Positions 1 to 6,843 of a DNA stretch of 9,710 nucleotides are shown in pieces (positions within the stretch are counted from its first letter, which is position 1; each line of letters opens with the position of its first letter). The notes under the pieces are model-generated. The model was given only the letters and a program-made list of their open reading frames with translations. It was not told the DNA's origin and did no database searches. Source of the DNA: Desulfuromusa sp. Lineage in GTDB: Bacteria; Desulfobacterota; Desulfuromonadia; Desulfuromonadales; Geopsychrobacteraceae. The DNA lies in the NCBI GenBank assembly GCA_029934095.1, contig JAOZMV010000037.1:1-9710 (forward strand). Reading direction: 5' to 3'. Made by a program: the position numbers and the translations under genes.

Positions 1-5
1 TAAAG

Positions 6-881
6 TTAACGAACAATCGGTCTTGATATGGTTCCACCAACCCGTAATAAATAGCTGCCATCGACCGTTGGTCGAACGCCGGTCAAGTTGAGAAGATCCC
101 GCAAACTATCAGGTGTCGTTGCAGTCGGGTGCAAACGAATATTAAGATTCAACCGTGACTGTTCAACCGTCTCTCCAATCAGGATATTTCCTCCACCACT
201 CAATTCCAAAGCGCCGCCGGTGAGAATAGCTTTCTCCAGGCTGATACGCCGCTGAGTTAGCTTTCCCTCCAGTCGCAACATGCCAGCAAAAAAGTCAGCA
301 GGCAAGCCAATCCGGGCTAACCCCAGAATCCGTACATCCTTTAAAGAGAAAGAAAAGTGACCCCGACCAGTCATCTCTGGTGAAATATTTTCACCTTCAA
401 GCTGACCGGTTAACTGCCCACTGACACGATAAGGGAGATCCTGCTGCTGTAAAGCATCCAGGGCAATAGCAGCGATTTCCACGCTGAACTGACCACTCCG
501 AGCCACCGCCGCATCAATCTTACCACCAGCCAGAGTAGCGACCAGGCGAATCTTCTTATTTGCAGAGAAAAGGCTACTCCACGCCGGGGTGATTTGTAAT
601 TCGGTCAACTCTAAATCGGTCAATCCCGGCACCCGGGGAGAAATTAACAGATCGAGTCCCAACCCCAGGGGAAAGAGCATGGCGGCATTACGACCCTCCA
701 TCTGCAGACCCGTTTGCTGAGAGACATCCTGAAGCAACCGACGCTGCAGTACATCGGCGGGAAAGAATGTCCAGAAGGAGAAACATCCACTGACGACAAA
801 CAGTAGCAGGCAAAGAAGAAATAAACGACGGTTACCAGCGAACCGCTGTCGGTTGAAGATTGAGGAGATCCAGCGACTCAT
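6..881 (-). CDS. gspN: GspN, type II secretion accessory protein
   Basis: Last gene of the operon; a 291-residue protein of the GspN kind found at the end of deltaproteobacterial T2SS clusters. GspN is not essential in several model systems and its role is poorly known. Visible features are a basic N-terminus (residues 11-19), a hydrophobic segment at about 19-39 that acts as signal anchor or signal peptide, and a long periplasmic region. That region is rich in alternating beta-strand patterns, with the LELSGGGNILIG strand pair (225-236), the FSFSLKDVRILG strand (176-187) and a C-terminal VDGSYLLRVGGTISRPIV (273-290) typical of GspN ends. Residues 30-33 read VSGC, a lipobox-like match. The start overlaps the gspM stop as ATGA, with GGAG seven bases upstream. 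The stop is five bases from the window edge, so any operon terminator would lie outside. Confidence 0.85.
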   Translation of the reverse strand: MSRWISSIFNRQRFAGNRRLFLLCLLLFVVSGCFSFWTFFPADVLQRRLLQDVSQQTGLQMEGRNAAMLFPLGLGLDLLISPRVPGLTDLELTELQITPAWSSLFSANKKIRLVATLAGGKIDAAVARSGQFSVEIAAIALDALQQQDLPYRVSGQLTGQLEGENISPEMTGRGHFSFSLKDVRILGLARIGLPADFFAGMLRLEGKLTQRRISLEKAILTGGALELSGGGNILIGETVEQSRLNLNIRLHPTATTPDSLRDLLNLTGVRPTVDGSYLLRVGGTISRPIVR

Positions 882-1396
882 AGTCTCTCCAAAGACATCA
901 GAACCATATTGACATCCAGAATCGAATGGTCTTCAAAACGAGACCTGACTCGCATCGATTTCACCTGGATACCACCGTTACGATATTCAATAGCGTGTAG
1001 AAGTTTTGTTAATTGCAACAGAGATATTTTTTCCAGCCGGATTTCAACCGCTTGCAGACGGAAAGCACCCTGAGTTGTGGCTGGCTGCGGGTGCATGGAA
1101 AGTAATTGCTCCCGGACACCGGTTTTCTCAGTAAGGCTTTCAACTTGGGAAAAAAGAGGCCGATTCCCCTTTTTTTTGATCTCAACTGCGGCAAGCTGTC
1201 GACGTAATTGGCTGATTTGAGTCCCCATTTTTTCTACTTTAACTAAACTGTGTCGATGAGCAACAATTCTGCGATCCAGGTTATTCATTGTTTCAAAATA
1301 AGGTTGGAGCAGAACAAACCAGGCAAACAACAACGCCAGAACAATGACACCGACAAAAACGAAGACTTTTTCTCTCGGGTTAAGGCGATTAATCAT
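878..1396 (-). CDS. gspM: GspM, inner-membrane partner of GspL
   Basis: Small bitopic inner-membrane protein that stabilises GspL and helps place the assembly platform; structurally a PilO-like protein. The 172-residue size fits GspM. A short cytoplasmic N-terminus (MINRLNPREK) precedes one transmembrane helix (about 11-30). A charged coiled-coil-like stretch follows (about 38-76, with repeated Arg/Lys/Gln and Leu), then a ferredoxin-like domain (about 80-170). The ATG overlaps the gspL stop as ATGA and is preceded by GGGGGAGGG on the coding strand. Sequence conservation in this family is low, so the call relies on topology, size and position after gspL. An A8 tract at codons 74-76 creates a possible slippery site. 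Confidence 0.88.
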   Translation of the reverse strand: MINRLNPREKVFVFVGVIVLALLFAWFVLLQPYFETMNNLDRRIVAHRHSLVKVEKMGTQISQLRRQLAAVEIKKKGNRPLFSQVESLTEKTGVREQLLSMHPQPATTQGAFRLQAVEIRLEKISLLQLTKLLHAIEYRNGGIQVKSMRVRSRFEDHSILDVNMVLMSLERL

Positions 1397-2781
1397 GACC
1401 CTCCCCCTTTGCTGAATTTTAGTTGCAATTCAAAATCAACCTGGCTGTTATCGGTTGCCAGTTTGGCGCCAACAATTTCGACATGATTAAACAGATAATT
1501 CTTTTTCAATTTTTCAGCGATATGGTCAACCGACTCAAAAGAATCTGCATTCCCCGAGAGGCGTACTTCGTCTTTATTATAGCTGAGCTCCAGAAAATCA
1601 ACTCGGATATCCCGATCAATACTGCTGGACAAGCCTTGCAAAACCGTCGCCGCACCATGGCCACCAAGACCAAAGAGTTGAACCTGTTTTTGCAGATTCT
1701 TCAGCTGGCTCTCCAATTGTAACGGCACGTCAACAATTGTCGTATTGGCAGGCATAACCTGAAAGAAAGCCTCTGTCATCTGTTGCTTTAATTGATGTTC
1801 TTCACGGGTTTTCTGCAGATAACCAAGGTGTATTGTCAGTGCTCCACAGACAACAACTAAAAATGACAGCAGGGCAATAGCAACAAGTTTGGCACGAAAA
1901 ACCTCCAATTGGCCCTGTGCAGAAAATTCTCCTTGTCGAAAATTCAACTGTACTGATTTCTTTGCTCCACGCATTTCGGTCAGAGCCAATAACGCTGCCG
2001 GGGCCATTTCGCAGTTCACTCTCGTTCCAAACACATCTTCAGCGGGGGTCAAAATAGTTCGGTTGGTTTTATAAAGCATCAGCAGAAGCTCTTCAGTCAC
2101 CCCTGCCCCCATAATCCAGAGGGGAAACTCCTCATAACCAATGGCACTTTCCAGCTGACTCACTTGATTGGCAATAAAATCAAAAATTTCCTCTTCGTTC
2201 AATTCACTGGTTCCTGGCAATAAACGGTAATCCTTGATCATGCCATCGTAAACCAGCGACACAACAACTTCGAGCCGCCGGCAATAAATAAGAATTCCAT
2301 CTTGTTCACTCAAAACAGGAAGCAACGCAAAAGGGAACAGGTCGATACGGCGGGGGTTCTGTTCCGAATCCGGGAAATAGGTTAACAGTTCACCCACCTC
2401 GCGTTTATTGACAACAACAGCATCCACCTCATAATCATTTTCGCACGCCCGGGGGGGCAAAAAAGAGATCAAGTGTTCATCGAGCGAGATTGGCAGCTGT
2501 GAATTCAACTCTAACGGCAGAGCGGCCTCAATTTTATTTTTTTCACGAAATGGAAAATGGAGCCGTCGAAACAAACCAACCCGGCAGGGCAATGCCGTCA
2601 CCAAACGGTCACCCAAGATGATTTTACCACCCACAATCGCTTCGATTGCCGCAGCTGCTGCATCCGGAGTATCATAGCTGCGCTTACCCAGCTCGACATC
2701 AATCTTCCCCGACACTGCGGTTAAAACCGCAACTCTGACATCTGTACCTTCCAGATCAATGCCGATAAAACGCTTAGACAT
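1393..2781 (-). CDS. gspL: GspL, inner-membrane assembly protein linking the ATPase to the platform
   Basis: Bitopic inner-membrane protein that recruits GspE on the cytoplasmic side and pairs with GspM in the periplasm. The 462-residue protein has a cytoplasmic actin-like (PilM/GspL) region over about 1-275, opening with FIGIDLEGTDVRVAVL (5-20). In the phosphate-binding turn the usual DxG is replaced by DLEG. The ALPLELNSQLPISLDEH stretch (87-103) resembles the second PilM-like segment. LNFRQGEF (279-286) is the typical GspL box just before the membrane. One transmembrane helix spans about 298-320, followed by a charged, probably coiled-coil stretch (321-367). A ferredoxin-like periplasmic domain (about 380-456) ends the protein. 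In effect it is PilM plus PilN in one chain. A GGTGG-type Shine-Dalgarno site overlaps the gspK end, and its stop forms ATGA with gspM. Confidence 0.92.
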   Translation of the reverse strand: MSKRFIGIDLEGTDVRVAVLTAVSGKIDVELGKRSYDTPDAAAAAIEAIVGGKIILGDRLVTALPCRVGLFRRLHFPFREKNKIEAALPLELNSQLPISLDEHLISFLPPRACENDYEVDAVVVNKREVGELLTYFPDSEQNPRRIDLFPFALLPVLSEQDGILIYCRRLEVVVSLVYDGMIKDYRLLPGTSELNEEEIFDFIANQVSQLESAIGYEEFPLWIMGAGVTEELLLMLYKTNRTILTPAEDVFGTRVNCEMAPAALLALTEMRGAKKSVQLNFRQGEFSAQGQLEVFRAKLVAIALLSFLVVVCGALTIHLGYLQKTREEHQLKQQMTEAFFQVMPANTTIVDVPLQLESQLKNLQKQVQLFGLGGHGAATVLQGLSSSIDRDIRVDFLELSYNKDEVRLSGNADSFESVDHIAEKLKKNYLFNHVEIVGAKLATDNSQVDFELQLKFSKGGGS

Positions 2782-2785
2782 GGTA

Positions 2786-3733
2786 TTATTCCACCTTGAA
2801 ACTCAGGAGTTTATTCCCTTGTTTGCTGACAATAGCTTTTACATAACGGGTTCCCTGATTGACCTGCCCCCGACTTGCAACCTCATAGACTGATCCTGCC
2901 ACCCCGACCGAATCGCGCAACCATGCAGCAGACCAGCGGTTACCGATACCCTCTACCTGAGCAAGGTTTGATAATATCTGGAACGGCGATTGCTGTCGAT
3001 AATCAACCAGAGCAACAATGTCCTGCCAGTCCAAAAGAACTTCAATATTTTCTTCGGCGGCAGAAAACTGCCAGGCATACAAAACTTCTGCGGGGGCGGT
3101 ATTCAGGTTGATCTGTTCCTCACCAACAACTCTGACATAAGGTATTAACTTTTCGAATCGTTGCAAATCAAACCCCTTTACCAACCTCAACTCAGCTAAA
3201 ATAGTCAGTTTTTCACCCCGACGGCGATAGGAAGGCTGCAGGTTGTCATAATAAGCATCATCCGGAGTTGTTTGAGTTTTGTCGGTTATAAACCAGTAAA
3301 CTAGAGAATCAGCCAGCTCCTGCGCCTGAAATTGGTCCAACTGCAGAATTTCTTTACAGAGAGTCACAAACCGGTGATAACCCGGTAAAGGGTTACCACG
3401 ATTATCAGCAATAAAATTAAGATTAAAACGTCCGGTCAAATCAGCAATAGTAATGCTGACATCACCATCACCAGCTGGAATATTAACCAACGGATTCCCC
3501 CAGAACTCCGAGGAGTGGTCAAACTCATTGTCATCTTCCTGAAGAATCATCCGCGCCGCCTCAATTCCGCCCCGGGCTAAGTAGTAAGCTTTGGTTCGGT
3601 CACGAAATGTTTCGGTTGCCCGTAGATCAACCAGAGTTGAAAAGGAAAACTCAATCACCAAAGCACTGAGCAAGGCGACAATGATCAGAACCAGGAGTAA
3701 TGCCATCCCGTTTTGATTACGTAGAGAATTCAT
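2786..3733 (-). CDS. gspK: GspK, tip minor pseudopilin
   Basis: Large minor pseudopilin that caps the pseudopilus tip. The 315-residue length matches GspK (about 300-330). The leader ends at Gly9, with cleavage G|MALLLVLIIVAL. As is usual in GspK, the otherwise invariant Glu at mature position 5 is missing (Leu instead), which fits a subunit that needs no subunit above it. GspK signatures are present: YYLARGGIEAARMIL (50-64), ITIADLTGRFNLN (94-106), a YYDNLQPSYR region followed by LAELRLVKG (161-187), EEQINLNTAPAEVLYA (205-220), and a helix-hairpin-helix-like LAQVEGIG (257-264). It starts within the gspJ stop (ATGA) and ends four bases before gspL. The Ca2+ ligands known in some GspK proteins cannot be assigned confidently here. 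Confidence 0.96.
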   Translation of the reverse strand: MNSLRNQNGMALLLVLIIVALLSALVIEFSFSTLVDLRATETFRDRTKAYYLARGGIEAARMILQEDDNEFDHSSEFWGNPLVNIPAGDGDVSITIADLTGRFNLNFIADNRGNPLPGYHRFVTLCKEILQLDQFQAQELADSLVYWFITDKTQTTPDDAYYDNLQPSYRRRGEKLTILAELRLVKGFDLQRFEKLIPYVRVVGEEQINLNTAPAEVLYAWQFSAAEENIEVLLDWQDIVALVDYRQQSPFQILSNLAQVEGIGNRWSAAWLRDSVGVAGSVYEVASRGQVNQGTRYVKAIVSKQGNKLLSFKVE

Positions 3734-4320
3734 CCCCGCACCCCGGAAAGGACAAAGCTACTACGAAACGGGATCAAACGGTCATCAATTTCCAGCTCCA
3801 GAAAAATTTCAACCATCTGTGGAGGAGCCTGGCCAGACCAGCTATCCTGCCAGGCACCCCGATTAAAATAGCGCACCTGAAACGTTTTCAAACCGGCAAT
3901 AAAAAGCAGTGGTTCAGACGCAGCCAGATCAGCCAGCAGTCCCTGTTCACTACGTAAGAGATCGGCAGTCTCCTGGTTCTGGCGTATTTCGTAGCGAACC
4001 CGTGAAACGCCTCCATGCTGCTGTAATCCAGGGGAAACAAGCTCGGTATTAAACTCAAAAAAGGTTTCTCCAGCAAGATTAATACCTGAACTAAAAACAG
4101 CCCCTTTCCCCTGAGGTGAAGACCTCAAACTACTCAGTTCTCCACCGATCCGATCGAAAAAAATCCGTGCCTGATGGTACAGATCACCCTCTGTTTCGAA
4201 ACGGTTACGAGCTTGACTGACTGAGCTGAATATCCCGTAGATACTGGTTAGAACCAGGCTGGAAATAAAAATAGCCAGCAATACTTCAATCAGAGTAAAT
4301 CCCCGCGAGGTATTGCTCAT
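3730..4320 (-). CDS. gspJ: GspJ, minor pseudopilin
   Basis: Minor pseudopilin of the GspI-J-K tip complex. The 196-residue precursor has a short leader of seven residues (MSNTSRG) with cleavage G|FTLIEVLLAI and Glu12 at mature position 5. The hydrophobic helix spans residues 8-31. The mature domain carries GspJ features: an ARIFFDRIGGEL amphipathic stretch (51-62) just after the helix, an RVRYEIRQ strand (107-114), and a C-terminal MVEIFLELEI strand (169-178). The start codon overlaps the gspI stop as ATGA, and the stop overlaps the gspK start in the same way. The size agrees with the family (about 190-240). No oddities were seen in the frame. Confidence 0.94.
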   Translation of the reverse strand: MSNTSRGFTLIEVLLAIFISSLVLTSIYGIFSSVSQARNRFETEGDLYHQARIFFDRIGGELSSLRSSPQGKGAVFSSGINLAGETFFEFNTELVSPGLQQHGGVSRVRYEIRQNQETADLLRSEQGLLADLAASEPLLFIAGLKTFQVRYFNRGAWQDSWSGQAPPQMVEIFLELEIDDRLIPFRSSFVLSGVRG

Positions 4321-4709
4321 CCCGCACCCTTATCCGGCAAAAAAGAAACCAGTTGAACCTGTTCATTCTTTTCAGCCACCCCCCATAAAACCGTAACAGT
4401 GACCTGTTTCACCTGATTGATCAAAGTATCCTGATAACTGACCTGCCAACGAAAAGTTTCAAATGGTGCGGCGAAATCATCCTCCTGTGGTTCCCAATTT
4501 AATCGTCTATTTCCAAGATTCAGCTCCAGTTCACTCATCAATTGTTGCGCCAGCAGGGTCGCGCTGGTTAACTTCTGGATTTTATCCTGAACCAGAATAG
4601 AACGGTTCGATAATCCCAACAATGACACCAGTGCAATAGCGACAATTGCCAGTGCAATCATCACCTCAAGCAGAGAAAACCCCCTATTGCACTGTCGCAT
4701 ACTCGTCAT
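4317..4709 (-). CDS. gspI: GspI, minor pseudopilin
   Basis: Minor pseudopilin that in characterised systems forms the tip complex with GspJ and GspK and initiates pseudopilus assembly. The 130-residue precursor is the usual GspI size. The leader ends at Gly10, with cleavage G|FSLLEVMIAL and Glu15 at mature position 5. The hydrophobic helix spans 11-33. The segment TSATLLAQQLMSELE (48-62) is the typical GspI heptad region after the helix. The start is uncertain: ATG at 4709-4707 (used here) or ATG at 4700-4698, which shortens the leader by three residues; neither has a strong Shine-Dalgarno match. A hairpin covers the first ATG. The gene overlaps the gspH end by 26 bases, and its stop forms ATGA with the gspJ start. 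Confidence 0.94.
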   Translation of the reverse strand: MTSMRQCNRGFSLLEVMIALAIVAIALVSLLGLSNRSILVQDKIQKLTSATLLAQQLMSELELNLGNRRLNWEPQEDDFAAPFETFRWQVSYQDTLINQVKQVTVTVLWGVAEKNEQVQLVSFLPDKGAG

Positions 4710-5202
4710 CGATCGTTATCGATCCCGTCAATGGTGAAAATACAATCTGCACTTCAGTTCCGTTTTCTTTACGCAGTACCAAGCTGGCTTGTTCCATCCA
4801 GCCGAGGGGGAATATCCGGATAGAAATCTGACCGGTAAGAAAAGTTCCCTTCCCCTTGACATCGATCTGTTCAATTTGCAGCGGCGCCAGCATCAGTTCA
4901 CGCCCGAATGACTCTTTTTCTACCTTTCCAGAACTGGATCGCAAGCGAAACGTCTGGAGGCTGTTACGGTTCAAGTCAAATGTGAGTAAATGTTCGTCCC
5001 GGGTCAAGGTCGCTTCATTATACAATTGTTTGACAGTTCCAGCGATCCGCCGCAACACCAGGCGCTCATTGCCACCACCCAGATTCTCCATCAGCGGCAA
5101 ACTGATAACGCTGATCAGCGACAAAAGAACAACGACAATCAACAGTTCGATCAGCGTAAACCCTGAGCGATTAATCGATATTCCAGTTGGCGATATCGGC
5201 AT
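4684..5202 (-). CDS. gspH: GspH, minor pseudopilin
   Basis: Minor pseudopilin of the T2SS. The reading frame stays open 100 codons further upstream inside gspG, but I place the start at the ATG at 5202-5200. It gives a 172-residue protein with a 14-residue leader, is preceded by GGAG at a nine-base spacing, and puts the class III leader at the N-terminus. Cleavage is expected at Gly14|Phe15 (SG|FTLIE), with Glu19 at mature position 5. A hydrophobic helix runs over 15-37. The C-terminal part is beta-rich and variable, ending with a VFSPLTGSITID segment (154-164) of the kind seen in GspH/FimT proteins. The gene overlaps gspG by 32 bases and gspI by 26 bases, so it is probably translationally coupled to both. 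Assignment to GspH rests on the leader, size and order G-H-I-J-K. Confidence 0.93.
   Translation of the reverse strand: MPISPTGISINRSGFTLIELLIVVVLLSLISVISLPLMENLGGGNERLVLRRIAGTVKQLYNEATLTRDEHLLTFDLNRNSLQTFRLRSSSGKVEKESFGRELMLAPLQIEQIDVKGKGTFLTGQISIRIFPLGWMEQASLVLRKENGTEVQIVFSPLTGSITIDDEYATVQ
4708..4723 (-). promoter_or_regulatory. Small hairpin over the gspI start codon
   Basis: Two copies of ATCGAT are separated by four bases and can pair as a 6-bp stem with a 4-base loop in the mRNA. The downstream arm includes the first two bases of the candidate gspI ATG (4709-4707). It lies inside the gspH coding region (residues about 161-166), so ribosomes finishing gspH would melt it. A role in coupling gspI translation to gspH is inference. 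Confidence 0.35.
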
Positions 5203-5608
5203 CTTCACCCTCTCCCCCGGTTTCGCCATCGGGGCCATAAGAAAAAAGATCAAGTTCCCCGTGGACGCCAGGGTGGAGGTAAAGATAAGGTTGCCCCCAG
5301 GGGTCGAGAGGGATTTTTCTGATATAACCACCCGCTTTGTAGCGACCGGGAACCCTTCCAACTGTCGGTTTTGTAACCAGAGCCTGTAAACCCTGCTCAG
5401 TTGAGGGATAAAACCCGTTTTCCAGCTTGAATATCCCCAGTGCCGCCTCAAAACTATGAATCTGAGTCGCTGCTGAAGTTCGTCGCGCTTTCTCCGGTTC
5501 ATTCAGCAGGCGGGGGACAACAATTGCGGCCAGAATACCAAGAATCACCACGACAACCATAATTTCTATCAGGGTAAAACCACGCTGATTACGTTTGTAT
5601 AAATCCAT
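5171..5608 (-). CDS. gspG: GspG, major pseudopilin
   Basis: Main subunit of the T2SS pseudopilus, polymerised at the inner membrane and extending into the periplasm. The 145-residue precursor has a 10-residue leader ending in Gly10, the prepilin peptidase site G|FTLIE, and the conserved Glu at mature position 5 (residue 15). A hydrophobic helix runs over residues 11-32. The globular domain has the GspG signatures GFYPSTEQGLQAL (65-77), IPLDPWGQPY (99-108) and a C-terminal acidic loop SYGPDGETGGEGEDADI (123-139). Asp127 and Asp136 or Asp138 are candidate ligands for the Ca2+ known to stabilise GspG proteins; this is inference by family position. The length and loop distinguish it from type IV pilin PilA. 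It is the only gene here with a separate leader and its own strong ribosome binding site, which fits a highly expressed subunit. gspH begins inside its 3' end. Confidence 0.98.
   Translation of the reverse strand: MDLYKRNQRGFTLIEIMVVVVILGILAAIVVPRLLNEPEKARRTSAATQIHSFEAALGIFKLENGFYPSTEQGLQALVTKPTVGRVPGRYKAGGYIRKIPLDPWGQPYLYLHPGVHGELDLFSYGPDGETGGEGEDADIANWNID
5206..5215 (-). promoter_or_regulatory. Shine-Dalgarno region that decides the gspH start
   Basis: The coding strand reads GGAGAGGGTG ahead of the ATG at 5202-5200, with GGAG nine bases upstream. It lies within the gspG Gly/Glu-rich codons. It supports the short 172-residue form of GspH instead of longer forms that would bury the prepilin leader about 100 residues into the protein. 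Confidence 0.65.
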
Positions 5609-5614
5609 GAATAT

Positions 5615-5620
5615 CTCCTC
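5615..5620 (-). promoter_or_regulatory. Shine-Dalgarno site of gspG
   Basis: The coding strand reads GAGGAG, six bases before the ATG at 5608-5606. It sits in the 23-base gap between gspF and gspG, the longest non-coding stretch in the window. The gap contains no clear stem-loop or promoter elements, so it looks like a ribosome-loading leader only. Confidence 0.7.
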
Positions 5621-5631
5621 AACCTGAAACT

Positions 5632-6840
5632 TTATCCTATCCCCTGGCTAGCCTGAAAAATCGGCAGCAGAATAGCCAACACAATGAAACCAACAACCGT
5701 TCCCATCAACAGAATCATCAATGGTTCCAATAACGCCATCAAACCATTCAATCTGGTCTGAACTTGATGTTCGTACATTTCAGCAATCTTGAACAACATC
5801 CCCTCAAGTTCACCACTCCGTTCACCGACCGCTGTCATCTGCGACAACATCGCAGGAAACACCCCCGACTCATAAAGAGGTGTCGACAACCCAGCCCCCT
5901 CGGTCACCTTTTCCCGAACCACCTCAAGGGCCTGCTGCAGGTAGCTATTTCCAAGCAGATTCTGAACAATCTCTAGGGCGGTCAACAACGGCACACCACT
6001 GCGCAGCAACGTTGCCGTTGTCCGGGCAAAACGGGCCGTAGCATTCTGTAAGGCCAGAGGTCCAAGCAATGGCACGCTGTATTTTTTTCGGTCGAACCAT
6101 AAACGCCCTCCCACTGTTAGCGAAAACCTTTGGCCCGCCCAGAAGAGCGCAACCACAAGAATCAACAGCAGCCACCAATAAGTTGCCAAAAATTTACTGA
6201 ACGACATCAACAGCAGAGTTGGCAACGGCAGCGCCTGTTCCAGATCTTCAAGCATCCGGGTAATTTTCGGTACAACAAAAGCCATCAAAAACAACAACAC
6301 ACCACTGCCAACCAGAAACATTAGAATCGGATAGGTCAATGCGGCCTTGAACTGTGAATTAAATCGCGCTTGGTCATCTGTAAATTCAGCAAGTTGCAGC
6401 AAAACTTTATCTAGAGTTCCACTTGCTTCACCAACCTGAACCATACTGGTATAAAGGGGTGGGAAGATTTTTGGGTGAGCCTGGAGAGCACTATGAAGGG
6501 CGCTTCCCTGTAAAACATCATCCCGCACCCGGGTTAGAACAGAACCCAGAGACCCCTGCGTTTGCTGCTCTGCAACCATCATCAGTGCTTCATCAAGTGG
6601 CATTCCCGCCGCCAGCATGGTTGCAAGTTGACGAGTCGCAACACCTAATTGAGCAGCACTGACACGTCGAAAAAAAGTCCGTTGAGCTGTCCCCACAGGA
6701 TTCCCGGTGGTTGTCAGCTTGGTTGGAAACAACCCCTCGTCACGCAGTTTACGGCCAGCAGCCTTCTGGCTCAGAGCCTCAACGACACCATGTCGTTTTT
6801 TTCCCAGAGCATCAAAAGCGCTGTATTCATAAAGTGCCAC
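5632..6840 (-). CDS. gspF: GspF, type II secretion inner-membrane platform protein
   Basis: Polytopic inner-membrane protein at the centre of the T2SS platform, thought to couple GspE motion to extraction and stacking of pseudopilins. The 402-residue length is normal for GspF. The start is GTG (6840-6838), three bases after the gspE stop and eight bases downstream of AGGAGG. After a short N-terminal segment beginning MALYEYSAFD, two homologous T2SSF/PilC domains are visible at about 64-190 and 267-393. Each carries the duplicated signature GE(A/R)SG(T/E)L (137-143 and 339-345). Hydrophobic segments lie at about 167-190, 219-236 and 367-394, matching the three-helix topology of the family. PilC of type IV pili has the same fold; placement between gspE and gspG identifies it as GspF. 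No defect seen. Confidence 0.97.
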   Translation of the reverse strand: MALYEYSAFDALGKKRHGVVEALSQKAAGRKLRDEGLFPTKLTTTGNPVGTAQRTFFRRVSAAQLGVATRQLATMLAAGMPLDEALMMVAEQQTQGSLGSVLTRVRDDVLQGSALHSALQAHPKIFPPLYTSMVQVGEASGTLDKVLLQLAEFTDDQARFNSQFKAALTYPILMFLVGSGVLLFLMAFVVPKITRMLEDLEQALPLPTLLLMSFSKFLATYWWLLLILVVALFWAGQRFSLTVGGRLWFDRKKYSVPLLGPLALQNATARFARTTATLLRSGVPLLTALEIVQNLLGNSYLQQALEVVREKVTEGAGLSTPLYESGVFPAMLSQMTAVGERSGELEGMLFKIAEMYEHQVQTRLNGLMALLEPLMILLMGTVVGFIVLAILLPIFQASQGIG

Positions 6841-6843
6841 CGA

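Noticed and set aside
2451..2457. Seven-base G tract in gspL (another at 7864-7870 in gspE) as phase-variation switches
   Set aside because: Both are only seven bases, encode conserved-looking Pro-Pro segments, and the reading frames are intact. Tracts this short seldom act as phase-variable switches.
4856..5389. Plus-strand open frame of 177 codons across gspH and gspG
   Set aside because: It lies antisense to two confident genes, has no recognisable domain and has a Ser/Arg-rich composition typical of a shadow frame.
5203..5502. Upstream extension of the gspH frame for 100 codons inside gspG
   Set aside because: It is out of frame with the well-conserved gspG and would place the prepilin leader in the middle of the protein. 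The ATG at 5202-5200 with its Shine-Dalgarno region gives a normal GspH.
5171..6840. Type IV pilus cluster (PilB/PilC/PilA) instead of a T2SS
   Set aside because: The Ca-loop GspG, the GspK without Glu5, the I-J-K set, fused GspL and terminal GspN are T2SS features. No pilT or PilA-type pilin is present.
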